Shown piece after piece: positions 17,674-26,872 of a stretch of 64,000 bases of DNA; the first letter of the stretch is position 1, and every line of letters starts with the position of its first letter. The DNA is from Bacillus sp. FJAT-18017 (GTDB lineage: Bacteria > Bacillota > Bacilli > Bacillales > Cytobacillaceae), in assembly GCF_001278805.1 (NCBI RefSeq), contig NZ_CP012602.1:4927501-4991500 (forward strand), read 5' to 3'. Below the pieces are notes generated by a model. It was not told the DNA's origin, searched no databases, and saw only the letters and a program-made list of their open reading frames with translations. Made by a program: the position numbers and the translations under genes.

Positions 17674-18129
17674 TTGAAAAGGTCATTAGTAACATTTTTC
17701 ATTTGTGTGTTTATTGGATTGGGCTTTAGCTATGTGGTTTTTGAAATCATTGGCGGGCAAAAGGATTCTGCCGCTTCTTCCAACAACCACACTGAACAAA
17801 AAGACGATGCAAAGAAGGAAGCGGAAACCGCAAAACAGGAGCCTGCAGAAAAAGTTGTTGAAGTATCTGCTGATACTGAAATCCTGTCAGCGAAAGGCTG
17901 CCTCGGCTGCCATTCTGTTGAAGGCCTGAATCTCCAGGGCGGCGCAACAGGCCCGGATTTATCCCAAGCTTTTACGAACGTTGAGGGCAAACACGGAAAG
18001 CCTATTGCCGAGTTCCTTAAAGAGCCGACTTCCGCGGTCATGTCTGGGGTCATTAGTGGCAGCCCGCTAAAGGACGAGGAAATTACCGAAATCGTCGACC
18101 TGCTAAAAAAGGCATCCGAAAAGAAATAA
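17674..18129 (+). CDS. nosC: Membrane-anchored cytochrome c of the nos operon
   Basis: 151 residues. An N-terminal anchor (SLVTFFICVFIGLGFSYVVF) is followed by a low-complexity Ala/Lys/Glu linker (about 30-70) and a small class I cytochrome c domain with the haem motif CLGCH. A methionine near SAVMSGVI is the likely sixth ligand. It should carry electrons from the quinol/cytochrome chain to NosZ on the outer face of the membrane. The start is TTG at 17674, with GGAGGGGG a few bases upstream. First gene of the operon, 56 bp before nosZ. The name follows its position in Bacillus nos clusters. Confidence 0.85.
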   Translation: MKRSLVTFFICVFIGLGFSYVVFEIIGGQKDSAASSNNHTEQKDDAKKEAETAKQEPAEKVVEVSADTEILSAKGCLGCHSVEGLNLQGGATGPDLSQAFTNVEGKHGKPIAEFLKEPTSAVMSGVISGSPLKDEEITEIVDLLKKASEKK

Positions 18130-18185
18130 ACTTTTACTATAAACCATCATTTTCATAAAACTTTATTAAAAGAGGTGAAGCATTC

Positions 18186-20057
18186 ATGAAAAAATGGATC
18201 CCTGCAGCATCAGGGCTTCTCGCAGGATTCACAGCAGCAACACTATTCTTTGGCGACTTCGCACAGGGCGTTAAAACAGAGCAACTATCAGCTACTACAA
18301 AAACAAACGCCGAAAAGGTTTATGTTCCGTTTGGCAAAAAGGATGATTATTATTTATTTGCTTCAGGCGGTCATTCCGGGCAAATGTTCATCTACGGTGT
18401 CCCTTCGATGAGGCATATCCGGACCGTGCCGGTGTTTTCACAGGATTCAGCAACGGGATATGGCTGGGACCAACACTCAAAGAAGATGCTAGGAGGCTAT
18501 ACTTGGGGTGACCTCCATCATCCGGCTTTTTCAGAAACAAACGGAGACTACGATGGAAAGTACATGTTTGCTACCGATGTCGGCAACAGCCGCGCTGCGG
18601 TCATGAACCTGGAAACATTCACAGTCCGCGACATCATTAACGTGCCAAATACAAGCGGACCTCATTGTGCCGCATTTGTAACCGAAAATACGGAGTATAT
18701 GTTCCTGCCGACCCGTTTTGCTGTACCAATTGGCAGTGAGTATGCCGAACTAGATGACTACAGCGAGAAATACCGCGGCGTTATGTCGGCCGTTACCTTT
18801 GATGAGAAAAAAGAAAAGCTGAATATCAGCTACCAGGTAGCCCTTCCGCCTTGGTCGTTCGACCTTTCCGACGCCGGTAAGAAGATATCGAAGGATTGGG
18901 CTGTGCTTACGACCTACAACACGGAAGAAGCGACAACGAATCTTGAAATCAATGCTTCCCAGGCTGACCGTGACTATATTGTTCTTTTCAACTGGAAGGA
19001 ACTCGAGAAGATGGTCAAGGAAGGCAAGTACGATACAGTGACAGGCCAAAAGATGATCTTCCCTGAAAAACATAAAGGCGGTATGTATCTTGTTCCCGTT
19101 GCAAAGTCTCCTCACGGCGTTGACGTCACTCCGGAAGGAAAATACTTTATAGCATCAGGCAAGCTTGCTCCTGCGATGACTGTGTTTTCTTTTGAAAAAG
19201 CATTCAAAGCCATCGAAAACCAGGACTTCAAAGGTGAACGCAATGGTCTTCCTGTCCTGAATTACGACTCGGTAGTGGAAAGAGAAGTAAACCCTGAAAA
19301 CGCGCTAGGACCGCTTCATACCCAGTTTGATGAAAAAGGCATGGCTTACACAACGATGTTCATTTCTTCCGAGATTGTGAAATGGGATCCTAGCACAGGT
19401 GAAACGCTTGACCGAGTTCCAGTCCAGTACTCACCTGGCCATTCTGTTGCAGCAGAAGGTGACACGGTGGCACCTGATGGTAAATATATTGTTGCCTTAA
19501 ATAAAATTGCAAAAGACAGTTACCTGTCAGTCGGGCCTTCCCATCCTGAGTCAATGCAGCTAATCGACCTGTCCGGCAAAAAGATGGAAGTCATCCAATC
19601 TGCTCCAGTCAATCCAGAGCCGCATTACGCTCAAATGATCAAGGCTGACAAAATTAAAACGATATCCGTATATCCAAAAGATGAAAAGAACAAGGATGCT
19701 ACCTATAAACAGGAAGACACGAAAATTGTCCGCAAAGGCAATGAAGTTCACGTGTACGGAATTGCAATGCGTTCCAAGTTTGTCTTTGACGCAAAAGCAA
19801 AACGCCCTGACCAAATCGAAGTGAACGAAGGTGACAAGGTCACGATTCACCTAACCAATATCGACTTTGACCAGGATATCACCCATGGTTTCGCTATAAA
19901 TGGCTACGACCTCAATATAGAAGTGCAGCCAGGACAAACGAATACCATTTCATTCACGGCTGATAAAGCTGGAACATTCCCGCTTTACTGCACAAACTTC
20001 TGCTCCGCGCTGCACCAGGAAATGACAGGGTACTTCCTTGTAAAGCCGAAACAGTAA
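18186..20057 (+). CDS. nosZ: Nitrous oxide reductase, Sec-type (clade II)
   Basis: 623 residues. Reduces N2O to N2. The signal peptide (MKKWIPAASGLLAGFTAATL) has no twin arginine, so export is by Sec, the mark of clade II. The CuZ histidines lie in DLHHPAF (H111, H112), GPHCAAF, SPHGVDV, GPLHTQFD, YSPGHSV and EPHYAQ. The CuA domain at the C-terminus has CTNFCSALHQEM (C602, C606, H610, M613). Length is normal and all ligand motifs are present, so it should be active. AGAGGTGAAG precedes the ATG. Cotranscribed with the accessory genes that follow. Confidence 0.97.
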   Translation: MKKWIPAASGLLAGFTAATLFFGDFAQGVKTEQLSATTKTNAEKVYVPFGKKDDYYLFASGGHSGQMFIYGVPSMRHIRTVPVFSQDSATGYGWDQHSKKMLGGYTWGDLHHPAFSETNGDYDGKYMFATDVGNSRAAVMNLETFTVRDIINVPNTSGPHCAAFVTENTEYMFLPTRFAVPIGSEYAELDDYSEKYRGVMSAVTFDEKKEKLNISYQVALPPWSFDLSDAGKKISKDWAVLTTYNTEEATTNLEINASQADRDYIVLFNWKELEKMVKEGKYDTVTGQKMIFPEKHKGGMYLVPVAKSPHGVDVTPEGKYFIASGKLAPAMTVFSFEKAFKAIENQDFKGERNGLPVLNYDSVVEREVNPENALGPLHTQFDEKGMAYTTMFISSEIVKWDPSTGETLDRVPVQYSPGHSVAAEGDTVAPDGKYIVALNKIAKDSYLSVGPSHPESMQLIDLSGKKMEVIQSAPVNPEPHYAQMIKADKIKTISVYPKDEKNKDATYKQEDTKIVRKGNEVHVYGIAMRSKFVFDAKAKRPDQIEVNEGDKVTIHLTNIDFDQDITHGFAINGYDLNIEVQPGQTNTISFTADKAGTFPLYCTNFCSALHQEMTGYFLVKPKQ

Positions 20058-20132
20058 GAGACCGGTAAAACCAGCGGACGGTATCAGGCGGAAATCTGAT
20101 ACCTTTCGTTTTTACTAGAAAGGTGATGCATA

Positions 20133-20699
20133 ATGAAAAAGAAATTTTCTCTTGTATCCTCCGCTCTTTTAGTTGCGGCGGCAGCACTCCTATTTCTTTC
20201 AGCAAACTTTCCTTGGTGGGGGATGAATTTTATCGCTCCCCAATACCCTGAAGGATTGGATATTATTGTTTACCCTGACAAGCTCGAAGGGGACATAGAT
20301 AATATCAACGCACTTAACCACTACATTGGCATGGCTCAATTCAGCGAAGAAAATTTCCCTGAATTGTCTTATGTGAAGTATTTAATCTGGGGACTGGCGG
20401 GTATAACGTTGCTGACTGCGATTTTGCGAAAAAGAGTCATTTTATATAGCCTTATCGCCGTATTCGTGGTTGGCGGAATTCTCGGAGTTTATGATTTGAA
20501 CCGCTGGCTGAAAGATTTTGGCACCAATCTGAACCCGAATGCCCCAATCACGATTGATCCCTTCATACCGCCGATGATTGGAGAAAACCAGCTCGCCAAC
20601 TTTATTACTAATAGTTACCTGGATAACGGTACCTATCTTGTTCTTGCTGCATTCGTCCTGATTTTAATTCCTTTATGGAAGGACCGGAAAACATCATGA
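20133..20699 (+). CDS. nosB: NosB-like integral membrane protein
   Basis: 188 residues with about four membrane segments and a conserved N-terminal stretch ANFPWWGMNFIAPQYPEGL followed by LNHYIGM. Proteins like this sit directly after clade II nosZ genes and are called NosB; they are thought to help NosZ maturation or activity, mechanism unknown. AAAGGTGATG precedes the ATG. The stop overlaps the nosD start (ATGA). Confidence 0.75.
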   Translation: MKKKFSLVSSALLVAAAALLFLSANFPWWGMNFIAPQYPEGLDIIVYPDKLEGDIDNINALNHYIGMAQFSEENFPELSYVKYLIWGLAGITLLTAILRKRVILYSLIAVFVVGGILGVYDLNRWLKDFGTNLNPNAPITIDPFIPPMIGENQLANFITNSYLDNGTYLVLAAFVLILIPLWKDRKTS

Positions 20700-22045
20700 T
20701 GAAAAAACTTCTCTTTCTCTTCATATTCCTGTTATGTTTCGCTTTAGGCCCAGATAATTCATTTGCTGCACCTGGCGATTTGCAGAGCAAGATTGATGCC
20801 CTTGAAGAGGGAGAGAGTTTAACTCTTGAGGGGATTACGTACGAAGGAAACCTGGTTATTACGAAAAGCATTAAAATCTCAGGCAAAAAAGGCACGGTCA
20901 TTAAAGGTGACAGCAGCGGAAATGTTATTTCAATCAAGGCACCAGGTGTCACAATCGCCAATCTTACTGTCACAAATGGGAGCATGGACCGGAACTCCCC
21001 GGAAGAATATGCGGGAATAAAAGTTTTCACGAATGGCAACACAATTGAAAATGTCACGGTTCATGACGTCTTTCATGGTATTTATTTGAGCAAGGCCTAT
21101 GACAATACGTTGAATAACAACAATATACTAGGATTTTCAGACGGCGAAGTTGCCGGACAGGGAAACGGGATTCAAGTCTATTACTCCAATGGAAATACGA
21201 TAACCGGCAATACAATTGAAGGAAGCCGCGATGGCATGTACTTTGATTATTCCGATGAAAATACGATTCTGGACAATGAAATAAGCCGGACACGCTATGG
21301 CCTACATTATATGTACTCGCACTCAAACCGATTCAGCGGAAATATATTCGCCTTTAATACAGGCGGTGCCGCGCTAATGATGTCAAATAATATTGAACTT
21401 GAAAACAATCAATTTATTTTCAACTATGGCAACCAATCCTTTGGAGTTCTGTTGCAGCAGACGAATGATATTGTTATTGAAAACAATACATTCTACCTAA
21501 ATCAGCGGGGAATCTATTCTGACCAGGCGAACCGTACGACAGTCCGGAAAAACCGGATCATTCAAAACCAGATTGGTGTTGAGCTGTGGGCCAGCTCCAG
21601 CCAGCATGTTTTTACAGAAAACACTATCTCTGAAAATACCATCCCCGCAGTAACACTTGGCGGCCAGGGCGTGAATAACTTTTGGAGCCTTGCTGATAAA
21701 GGCAATGATTGGGGCAATTCCTTTCCGCTCACCGACCTTGACCAGAACAGAACTGGGGATTTTCCAATAACCTACCGCTCGTCTCTTTATGAATTACTCG
21801 AAGAACAGGAGCTAACCTATCTTTTTCTAAAGAGTCCGGCACTAACAATCTATGAAAAATTGAACAGCTTTCTAAACGGGGACGAAGTAATGTTTGAGGA
21901 TGCCCATCCCCTTGTTGGTAGTGGCGGAACCGCCATACTTTCCTGGATATTGATTACAGGGCTGTTCCTCCTTGGCATCTTACTTTTTTCAAAAGGGAGA
22001 CATCAGCTATGCATTATATTTGGAAAGAATGGAAGGAAACAATAA
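20696..22045 (+). CDS. nosD: NosD, periplasmic-side copper-site maturation factor
   Basis: 449 residues. A signal peptide (to about 23) precedes a right-handed beta-helix of NosD/CASH repeats (IENVTVHDVFHGIYLSKAYD, NGNTITGNTIEGSRDGMYFD, ENTFYLNQRGIYSDQ-like units), and one membrane segment lies near the C-terminus. NosD works with the NosFY transporter to assemble the CuZ centre. I chose the ATG at 20696 (overlapping the nosB stop) over an earlier in-frame ATG that would need seven more residues before the signal peptide. It overlaps nosY by 37 bp. Confidence 0.92.
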   Translation: MMKKLLFLFIFLLCFALGPDNSFAAPGDLQSKIDALEEGESLTLEGITYEGNLVITKSIKISGKKGTVIKGDSSGNVISIKAPGVTIANLTVTNGSMDRNSPEEYAGIKVFTNGNTIENVTVHDVFHGIYLSKAYDNTLNNNNILGFSDGEVAGQGNGIQVYYSNGNTITGNTIEGSRDGMYFDYSDENTILDNEISRTRYGLHYMYSHSNRFSGNIFAFNTGGAALMMSNNIELENNQFIFNYGNQSFGVLLQQTNDIVIENNTFYLNQRGIYSDQANRTTVRKNRIIQNQIGVELWASSSQHVFTENTISENTIPAVTLGGQGVNNFWSLADKGNDWGNSFPLTDLDQNRTGDFPITYRSSLYELLEEQELTYLFLKSPALTIYEKLNSFLNGDEVMFEDAHPLVGSGGTAILSWILITGLFLLGILLFSKGRHQLCIIFGKNGRKQ

Positions 22046-22803
22046 GGGGCAAAGGCCTATGGCTTTCGATGGCAGCCATCATTGCGGTTTCGGCTGGGAT
22101 GCTGTTCACATCCTCTCTCCCATTTGACCAGGGCCTTTACATCCTCCTGATTAACTTGTTTGATACATTGATTTATTTCATTCCAATTCTATGCCTGTTT
22201 ATCGGTGCATTCAGTGTTTTTCAGGAAAAAGAACAGAAAACCATGGTCATGCTTCTGACTAAAAAAGATAGCTTTCCATCATTCCTGCTAAAAAAATCGC
22301 TGGCACTTCATACCGTTTTCCTTCTGCCATTGGCTGGTTGGCTGTTTTTCTATCTCGCTCTTCTAAAATTCAGCTATAGAATTGATTTTACCGGCTACGG
22401 CATTTTTATTCTTTCGGTTTTCACTATTGCCATTATATTTATGCAACTTGGAGTTATGGCGGGAAGTATCAGCCGCAATAGGATGCAGATTATCGGGTTC
22501 GCAATCTTGATCTGGTTCTACTTCTTTTTCCTCCATGATTTCTTGCTGCTAACACTTTTGCCAAACGTTACACACGAAAACGTAAAGCTGTTTTCAGCAG
22601 CCTACTTTCTTAATCCAATCCAAGCAGTGCGGGTTTATCTGGAGACAGGGCTTGATGTGTATTCGTTCAACCATATGTCAAGGCTTCTGCAATCGTTTAT
22701 GTGGACGAAACCGATCTATTTTTATCTGGGAAGTACAACATTCTGGCTGCTCGTTTCATTTCTTGGTGCCACAGTGTTTCACCGCAAGGAGGGTGGAGAA
22801 TGA
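22009..22803 (+). CDS. nosY: NosY, ABC transporter permease
   Basis: 264 residues, about six membrane segments. Permease half of NosFY, which supplies a sulfur species for the CuZ cluster. GGGAGACATCAGCT precedes the ATG. It overlaps nosD by 37 bp and its stop overlaps the nosF start (ATGA), so translation is coupled. Confidence 0.9.
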   Translation: MHYIWKEWKETIRGKGLWLSMAAIIAVSAGMLFTSSLPFDQGLYILLINLFDTLIYFIPILCLFIGAFSVFQEKEQKTMVMLLTKKDSFPSFLLKKSLALHTVFLLPLAGWLFFYLALLKFSYRIDFTGYGIFILSVFTIAIIFMQLGVMAGSISRNRMQIIGFAILIWFYFFFLHDFLLLTLLPNVTHENVKLFSAAYFLNPIQAVRVYLETGLDVYSFNHMSRLLQSFMWTKPIYFYLGSTTFWLLVSFLGATVFHRKEGGE

Positions 22804-23474
22804 TTTCAATCAAGAACCTGAGCCAAGCGTTTGGGAAAAAGACTGTCTTAAAAAATATTAACCTTGAAATCAATCAAAATGAGGTTTGCGCCCTTGTCGG
22901 CCGCAATGGCGCGGGTAAGTCGACACTATTAAACAGTTTGCTTGGGCTGCTTCCGGTTAGCGAAGGAAAGGTCCTGATCAATGGCAAAGAGGTAAACCGA
23001 ATGAACATGGAATGGAAGAAATCCGTCTCCTACCTGCCGGAAAAATTCCTTCTCTATCCGTCACTGACTGGCGCCGAGAACATGGCCTTCTTTGCCGAGG
23101 CAATCAGCGGAAAAACGGATGCAGCGAAGGTAGAGGAAATGCTACGATCCGTAAGCCTGTGGGACGACAAAGACAAGCAGGTAAAAAATTACTCAAAAGG
23201 GATGCTTCAGCGGCTTGGGCTAGCTATTACTCTCTACCCTGATGCCGAATTGCTTATCCTTGATGAACCGACAAGCGGGATTGACCCAATTGGCCGGAAG
23301 GAAATTCTTGAAGTCATCAAATCTTTAAAGGGAAAAACGATTTTCCTCTCTTCTCATCATATCGATGAAATCAAACAGGTTTGCACACATGTCGCCTACC
23401 TGGAAGACGGGATAATGAAAAAATACAAAGTTGGAGAATTTTTGGAAAAGAAGAAGCTGGGGGGTCTGATTTAA
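22800..23474 (+). CDS. nosF: NosF, ABC transporter ATPase
   Basis: 224 residues with a complete ABC ATPase: Walker A GRNGAGKST, signature YSKGMLQRL, Walker B LLILDEP and H-loop SSHHIDE. The start is the ATG overlapping the nosY stop; upstream extension would run through nosY. It lacks the C-terminal extension of some NosF proteins. Confidence 0.92.
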   Translation: MISIKNLSQAFGKKTVLKNINLEINQNEVCALVGRNGAGKSTLLNSLLGLLPVSEGKVLINGKEVNRMNMEWKKSVSYLPEKFLLYPSLTGAENMAFFAEAISGKTDAAKVEEMLRSVSLWDDKDKQVKNYSKGMLQRLGLAITLYPDAELLILDEPTSGIDPIGRKEILEVIKSLKGKTIFLSSHHIDEIKQVCTHVAYLEDGIMKKYKVGEFLEKKKLGGLI

Positions 23475-24379
23475 TGGCAATTAAACGTATCGGACTATTG
23501 ATTTTTACCGGAATATTACTGCTAGCTGGCTGCTCAGGGAGCCCAGATTATAAAGTTGAAGTAAAAGAGCAAGTTTATTCCTTAAAAGATAAGCCGTCAC
23601 CGATTGTAATTAGTGTCGAAGAGGACAACAAACCGGTGTCTGACTTGAAGATATCGGGCGAACTAAGGATGGTTGATATGGACCATGGGACAATGAAGGC
23701 TGACTTTACCGAGAGAGAAAAAGGGGTCTATCAGGCAGAGGCCAAGCTTCCAATGCCGGGTAAATACGAAATTGCGATGACCATCAAACTCGATGATGAA
23801 GAAACAGGAAAGGTCCTCGAGTTTGATGTGAAAAAGGCTGAGGGCGTTGCCTTAATAAACGGTGAATGGATTACAGATGAGGACATTGAGTTTTACGCAT
23901 TCATCAATAAACTGCATACCGCCATCAACCGTGAACGGGACAAGGAAAAATATAGCGGAAAAGAGCTTGAAGAGGCGCTTGCCTACTGGGATGCTCAGGA
24001 TAAGATCAATGATGACAAAAACCAGCTCCTCACCCAAATAATCAGGCTCCGCTCCGTAGCTATGCTCGCCAAGGAAAAAGGCCATAACGCAAGTCAAGAG
24101 GAAGTGGACAGGCAGCTTGATGACGTCAAAGAACAATACAACGAATTTGAAGTTGCACCTAAAATGATTGCTGAATACGGGGAAGAGCGGTTCTGGGCAA
24201 AGGAGCGCTCACAGTATGAAATGATCGTCCTGACTCAGAAGGTACAGCAGGATTTGATTGAAAAAGCAAAAAAGGAAAATCCAAAGGCGGGAGAACAGGA
24301 AATCCAATACATCGCCCAAAAGGAATATGAGGAACTGCTTGTTTCCCAGGTAAATTCTCTTGATATAGTCATACAATAA
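23474..24379 (+). CDS. Nos-operon lipoprotein: YtkA-like plus SurA-like domains
   Basis: 301 residues. Lipobox LLAGC (C20). Residues about 25-115 resemble YtkA/FixH-like copper-associated domains, with a Met/His cluster RMVDMDHGTM (M66, M69, H71, M74) and GVYQAEAKLPMPGKYEI. From about 118 (VALINGEWITDEDIEFYAFI) the rest looks like the helical N-terminal part of SurA/PrsA-type chaperones, without a prolyl-isomerase domain. It starts inside the nosF stop codon (TAATG) and ends the operon, where a NosL copper chaperone is often found; no NosL motif is visible. A role in copper delivery or folding of NosZ/NosD outside the membrane is inferred. Confidence 0.75.
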   Translation: MAIKRIGLLIFTGILLLAGCSGSPDYKVEVKEQVYSLKDKPSPIVISVEEDNKPVSDLKISGELRMVDMDHGTMKADFTEREKGVYQAEAKLPMPGKYEIAMTIKLDDEETGKVLEFDVKKAEGVALINGEWITDEDIEFYAFINKLHTAINRERDKEKYSGKELEEALAYWDAQDKINDDKNQLLTQIIRLRSVAMLAKEKGHNASQEEVDRQLDDVKEQYNEFEVAPKMIAEYGEERFWAKERSQYEMIVLTQKVQQDLIEKAKKENPKAGEQEIQYIAQKEYEELLVSQVNSLDIVIQ

Positions 24380-24408
24380 CTTTTTTCTAAGGGTTAAAGA
24401 AGACGCAG

Positions 24409-24444
24409 AAAGGCAACGTCCGGATTTAGGGCGTTGCCTTTTTT
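24409..24444 (+). terminator. Terminator of the nos operon
   Basis: AAGGCAACG ... CGTTGCCTTTTTT, 30 bp after the lipoprotein stop. Confidence 0.9.
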
Positions 24445-24864
24445 AGAAGCCTTTTGAAGTTTCGATACGAACCGGACCAAAATAGTTCCGATAAAACTTT
24501 AGGCATTTTAACCGGAAAGACCTAGCCGAAAATCTTACGGGTATATGTTGTTATTTCTCTCAGTCTTTTGTTGGAGAAAAAATTAGTTTTTTTCCAATTG
24601 CTATGTGTATATAGGGATTTTCTGAGAAGTAGTTGGCGAGGCATCCTGCTTTCAGTATATTGTATACCAATGCCACTATTCCAAGCTCGATATAAACTTT
24701 GTCGAACCCCCCGCAGGAATATATTCAAATGCTACCATTTGCCCCGACCAAAGCTTCTAAAGGCTCTTTGCAAGGACCTTCCCTCTGTTTTCTTCTGATG
24801 GAGAAGAAAATTTGAAACGCACTTAAACTGTGTTCGCTTAGTCCCCTAACCCTCTTTCCTAAAG
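24445..24864. other. Gene-free stretch
   Basis: About 420 bp with no convincing frame, hairpin or promoter. I see nothing in it beyond A/T-rich spacer; a few frames present are short and lack ribosome sites. Confidence 0.5.
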
Positions 24865-26160
24865 CTACACTATAAAAGCAAAGTAAAGTATGAATAAAAA
24901 ACATAGCACATACATAATTGGATGAATTTCTTTATACCGCTTTTGTGCTACTAAACAAAGTGGATAAAGAATAAAACCAAATGCAAGACCTATTGCCACA
25001 CTGGAGGTAAGGGGCATCATGATAATCGTTAAAAAGGATGGAATGACAATTTCCAGCTTGCTCCAGTCTATTTTTCTTATCTCCATTGCCATTAATGCTC
25101 CCACAATAATTAATGCAGGTGCTGTAACTTCCAAAGTAATAACGGCAAGAATTGGCGAGAAGAACAAAGCAATCGCAAAACAAGCAGCAATAATGACAGA
25201 CGTAAAGCCCGTTCTTCCTCCGACAGCAATTCCGGCAGAAGATTCAACACTTGTAGCAGGTGTGGATGTTCCCAATATAGCCCCAATTGCACCAGCGGTA
25301 GAATCGGCAAGCAATGCTCTCCCTATATTCGGAACAGTATTCCCTTTCATCATTCCCGCTTGGCTGGTTAGTGCAATTCAAGCACCAGCCGTATCAAAAA
25401 AGGCAACAATTAAAAAAGTAAAGATAACTGCCATTAATTCAGGGGTGAAAATCTGATCCAATTGAGAAAACACGACACCAAATGTTGGTTCCATGCTTGG
25501 TATATCCCCAATAATGGTTGAAGGAACATTAATTAAACCGACAATCATTCCAACAATCGTGGTAATGATCATTCCATAAAAAATCCCTCCACTTATTCCA
25601 CGTACTAACATAACAATCGTAATAACAAGGCCAAGAATAGCTAGCAGGGTCGTAGGTGAGGTTAAGTTTCCAATCGATACAAATGTATCGGGATTGGAAG
25701 TAATAATCCCTCCATTTTTCAACCCAATAAATGTGATGAAGAATCCAATTCCAGAAGCTATTGCATATTTTAAATTCAATGGAATGATATTAATAATCTT
25801 CTCTCGGATTTTCATTAAACTTAATAACATAAAAATGATCCCTGCAATAAATACACCAGTCAAAGTGACTTCCCACGGTATTCCCATCCCAATACAGACA
25901 GAAAAAGTGAAAAATGAATTCAATCCCATACTTGGTGCAATTGCGATTGGGTAGTTAGCAAGCAAACCAATAAGCAGTGTACCGATAATAGCAGTAAGAG
26001 CTGTTGCAGTAAATACAGCCCCACTATCCATCCCAGCCTGGCTTAGGATAAGCGGATTTACGACTAATATATAGGCGACCGATAGGAAGGTTGTCAGTCC
26101 TGCCAGTGTTTCCTACTTAAAGGACGTATTCCGTTCTGTAAATTTAAAAAAGTTTCTCAT
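24865..26160 (-). pseudogene. NCS2/AzgA-type purine permease, two in-frame stops
   Basis: The full frame from ATG 26160 to the stop at 24865 (431 codons) keeps one reading frame but has TAG at codon 16 (26113-26115) and TGA at codon 261 (25378-25380). Around them the protein is normal: AGLTTFLSVAYILVVNP, SMGLNSFFTF, FFDTAGA[stop]IALTSQAGM, LPNIGRALLADS-like, and about 12 membrane segments. It resembles adenine/hypoxanthine-guanine permeases (PbuG, PbuO). AGGAG precedes the ATG. A purine riboswitch and terminator lie upstream and look intact. The gene is broken by point changes only, so the loss looks recent, or the sequence has errors. Confidence 0.85.
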
Positions 26161-26253
26161 GTGGTAATCTCCTATTCTGATATAGTAAAGAATGAACGGG
26201 AATGATTTCGAGGTTAAGTTTACAGCCAACCCATTTTCTTATCCCCTTGATAC

Positions 26254-26286
26254 TAAAAAAGCTTTGGCCACAGTTCAGCCAAAGTT
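26254..26286 (-). terminator. Expression-platform terminator of the purine riboswitch
   Basis: On the minus strand CTTTGGC ... GCCAAAG then TTTTTT, between the aptamer and the permease start. Confidence 0.8.
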
Positions 26287-26330
26287 TTTTTCTACAGAAA
26301 AGGAATATAAACCATCATTTATTTCCCATT

Positions 26331-26398
26331 CCTTGTAGACAAGCTATTTATGGTAGCTGGTAGAAACTTTCAAGCCGTATTCTTGAATTTATACAAGG
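26331..26398 (-). ncRNA. Purine riboswitch aptamer (guanine/hypoxanthine type)
   Basis: On the minus strand P1 pairs CCTTGTA with TACAAGG; P2 is TCAAG / CTTGA with loop AATACGG; the core GTTTCTACC is followed by P3 AGCTA / TAGCT with loop CCATAAA, then TGTCTAC. The base at the specificity position (74 in the usual numbering) reads C, as in guanine/hypoxanthine aptamers, and not U as in adenine ones. With the downstream terminator it should switch off the permease gene when the purine is present. That gene is now broken. Confidence 0.88.
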
Positions 26399-26717
26399 TA
26401 TAATTATTCTTTTTTAAAACAATAGGAGAATGATAACAAGTTAAATTAGAAACTTCAATATACTATTGTATGAATTAAATAAGTTTTGCCTGTAATTTCT
26501 GGGGAAAGTTGGATGAAGGAGCGAAAAAGCCGGAAAGGGAGTCTGAACAAAGAAATGTTCCTAATCGAAATTAATGCTCCAGCCTCCATTTCCACATCTA
26601 TTTTTAACCAAAAACGAGACAGGACAAGGGCTTGGACAGAAAAAGACCCAAGAATCGAAAAGGTTTATTTTCACGAAAACCGGGTCGGAATGGGAGATAT
26701 TTATTTTTGGTTAGATA

Positions 26718-26785
26718 AGTTTTGTCACATAACTCGCTGTGTCCAGAGTGTATGTGGCTACACATGGGGTGTTGGTGAGTTTTTA
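26718..26785 (-). repeat. rlmD-3'-end-like repeat, copy B
   Basis: The minus strand keeps ACTCACCAACACCCCATGTG and CCACATACAC, then a degraded HVEAV-equivalent. It shares about 60 bp of flanking sequence type (ACCGGGTC, TTTATTTTT) with copy C. Confidence 0.65.
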
Positions 26786-26814
26786 TCGTTAAAATAACAT
26801 CAGTCTATATTCAG

Positions 26815-26866
26815 AGTTCCTGTCCCCCCGAAGCATCTAATCATTGATGTACTGGGGACAGGAACT
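26815..26866. repeat. Palindrome AGTTCCTGTCCCC / GGGGACAGGAACT
   Basis: A perfect 13-bp stem with a 26-base loop, 7 bp after the ddh stop, without a T-run. The CCCCGAAG and GGGGACAGG words recur in another intergenic element at 11610-11650. Confidence 0.7.
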
Positions 26867-26872
26867 TCTATA

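Larger units (their letters stand above)
26399..26872. other. Gene-free stretch with repeats
   Basis: Holds an rlmD-3'-end-like repeat (copy B), a 13-bp-stem palindrome and the promoter region of the riboswitch transcript. A 103-codon + strand frame runs through the repeat and lacks a ribosome site, so I did not call it. Confidence 0.5.

Noticed and set aside
22701..22799. 33-codon N-terminal extension of nosF
   Set aside because: It lies inside nosY; the ATG overlapping the nosY stop has the expected coupled layout and the protein begins at the ABC domain.
26486..26797. 103-codon + strand frame
   Set aside because: It reads through repeat copy B, has no ribosome site, and its residues resemble no family.
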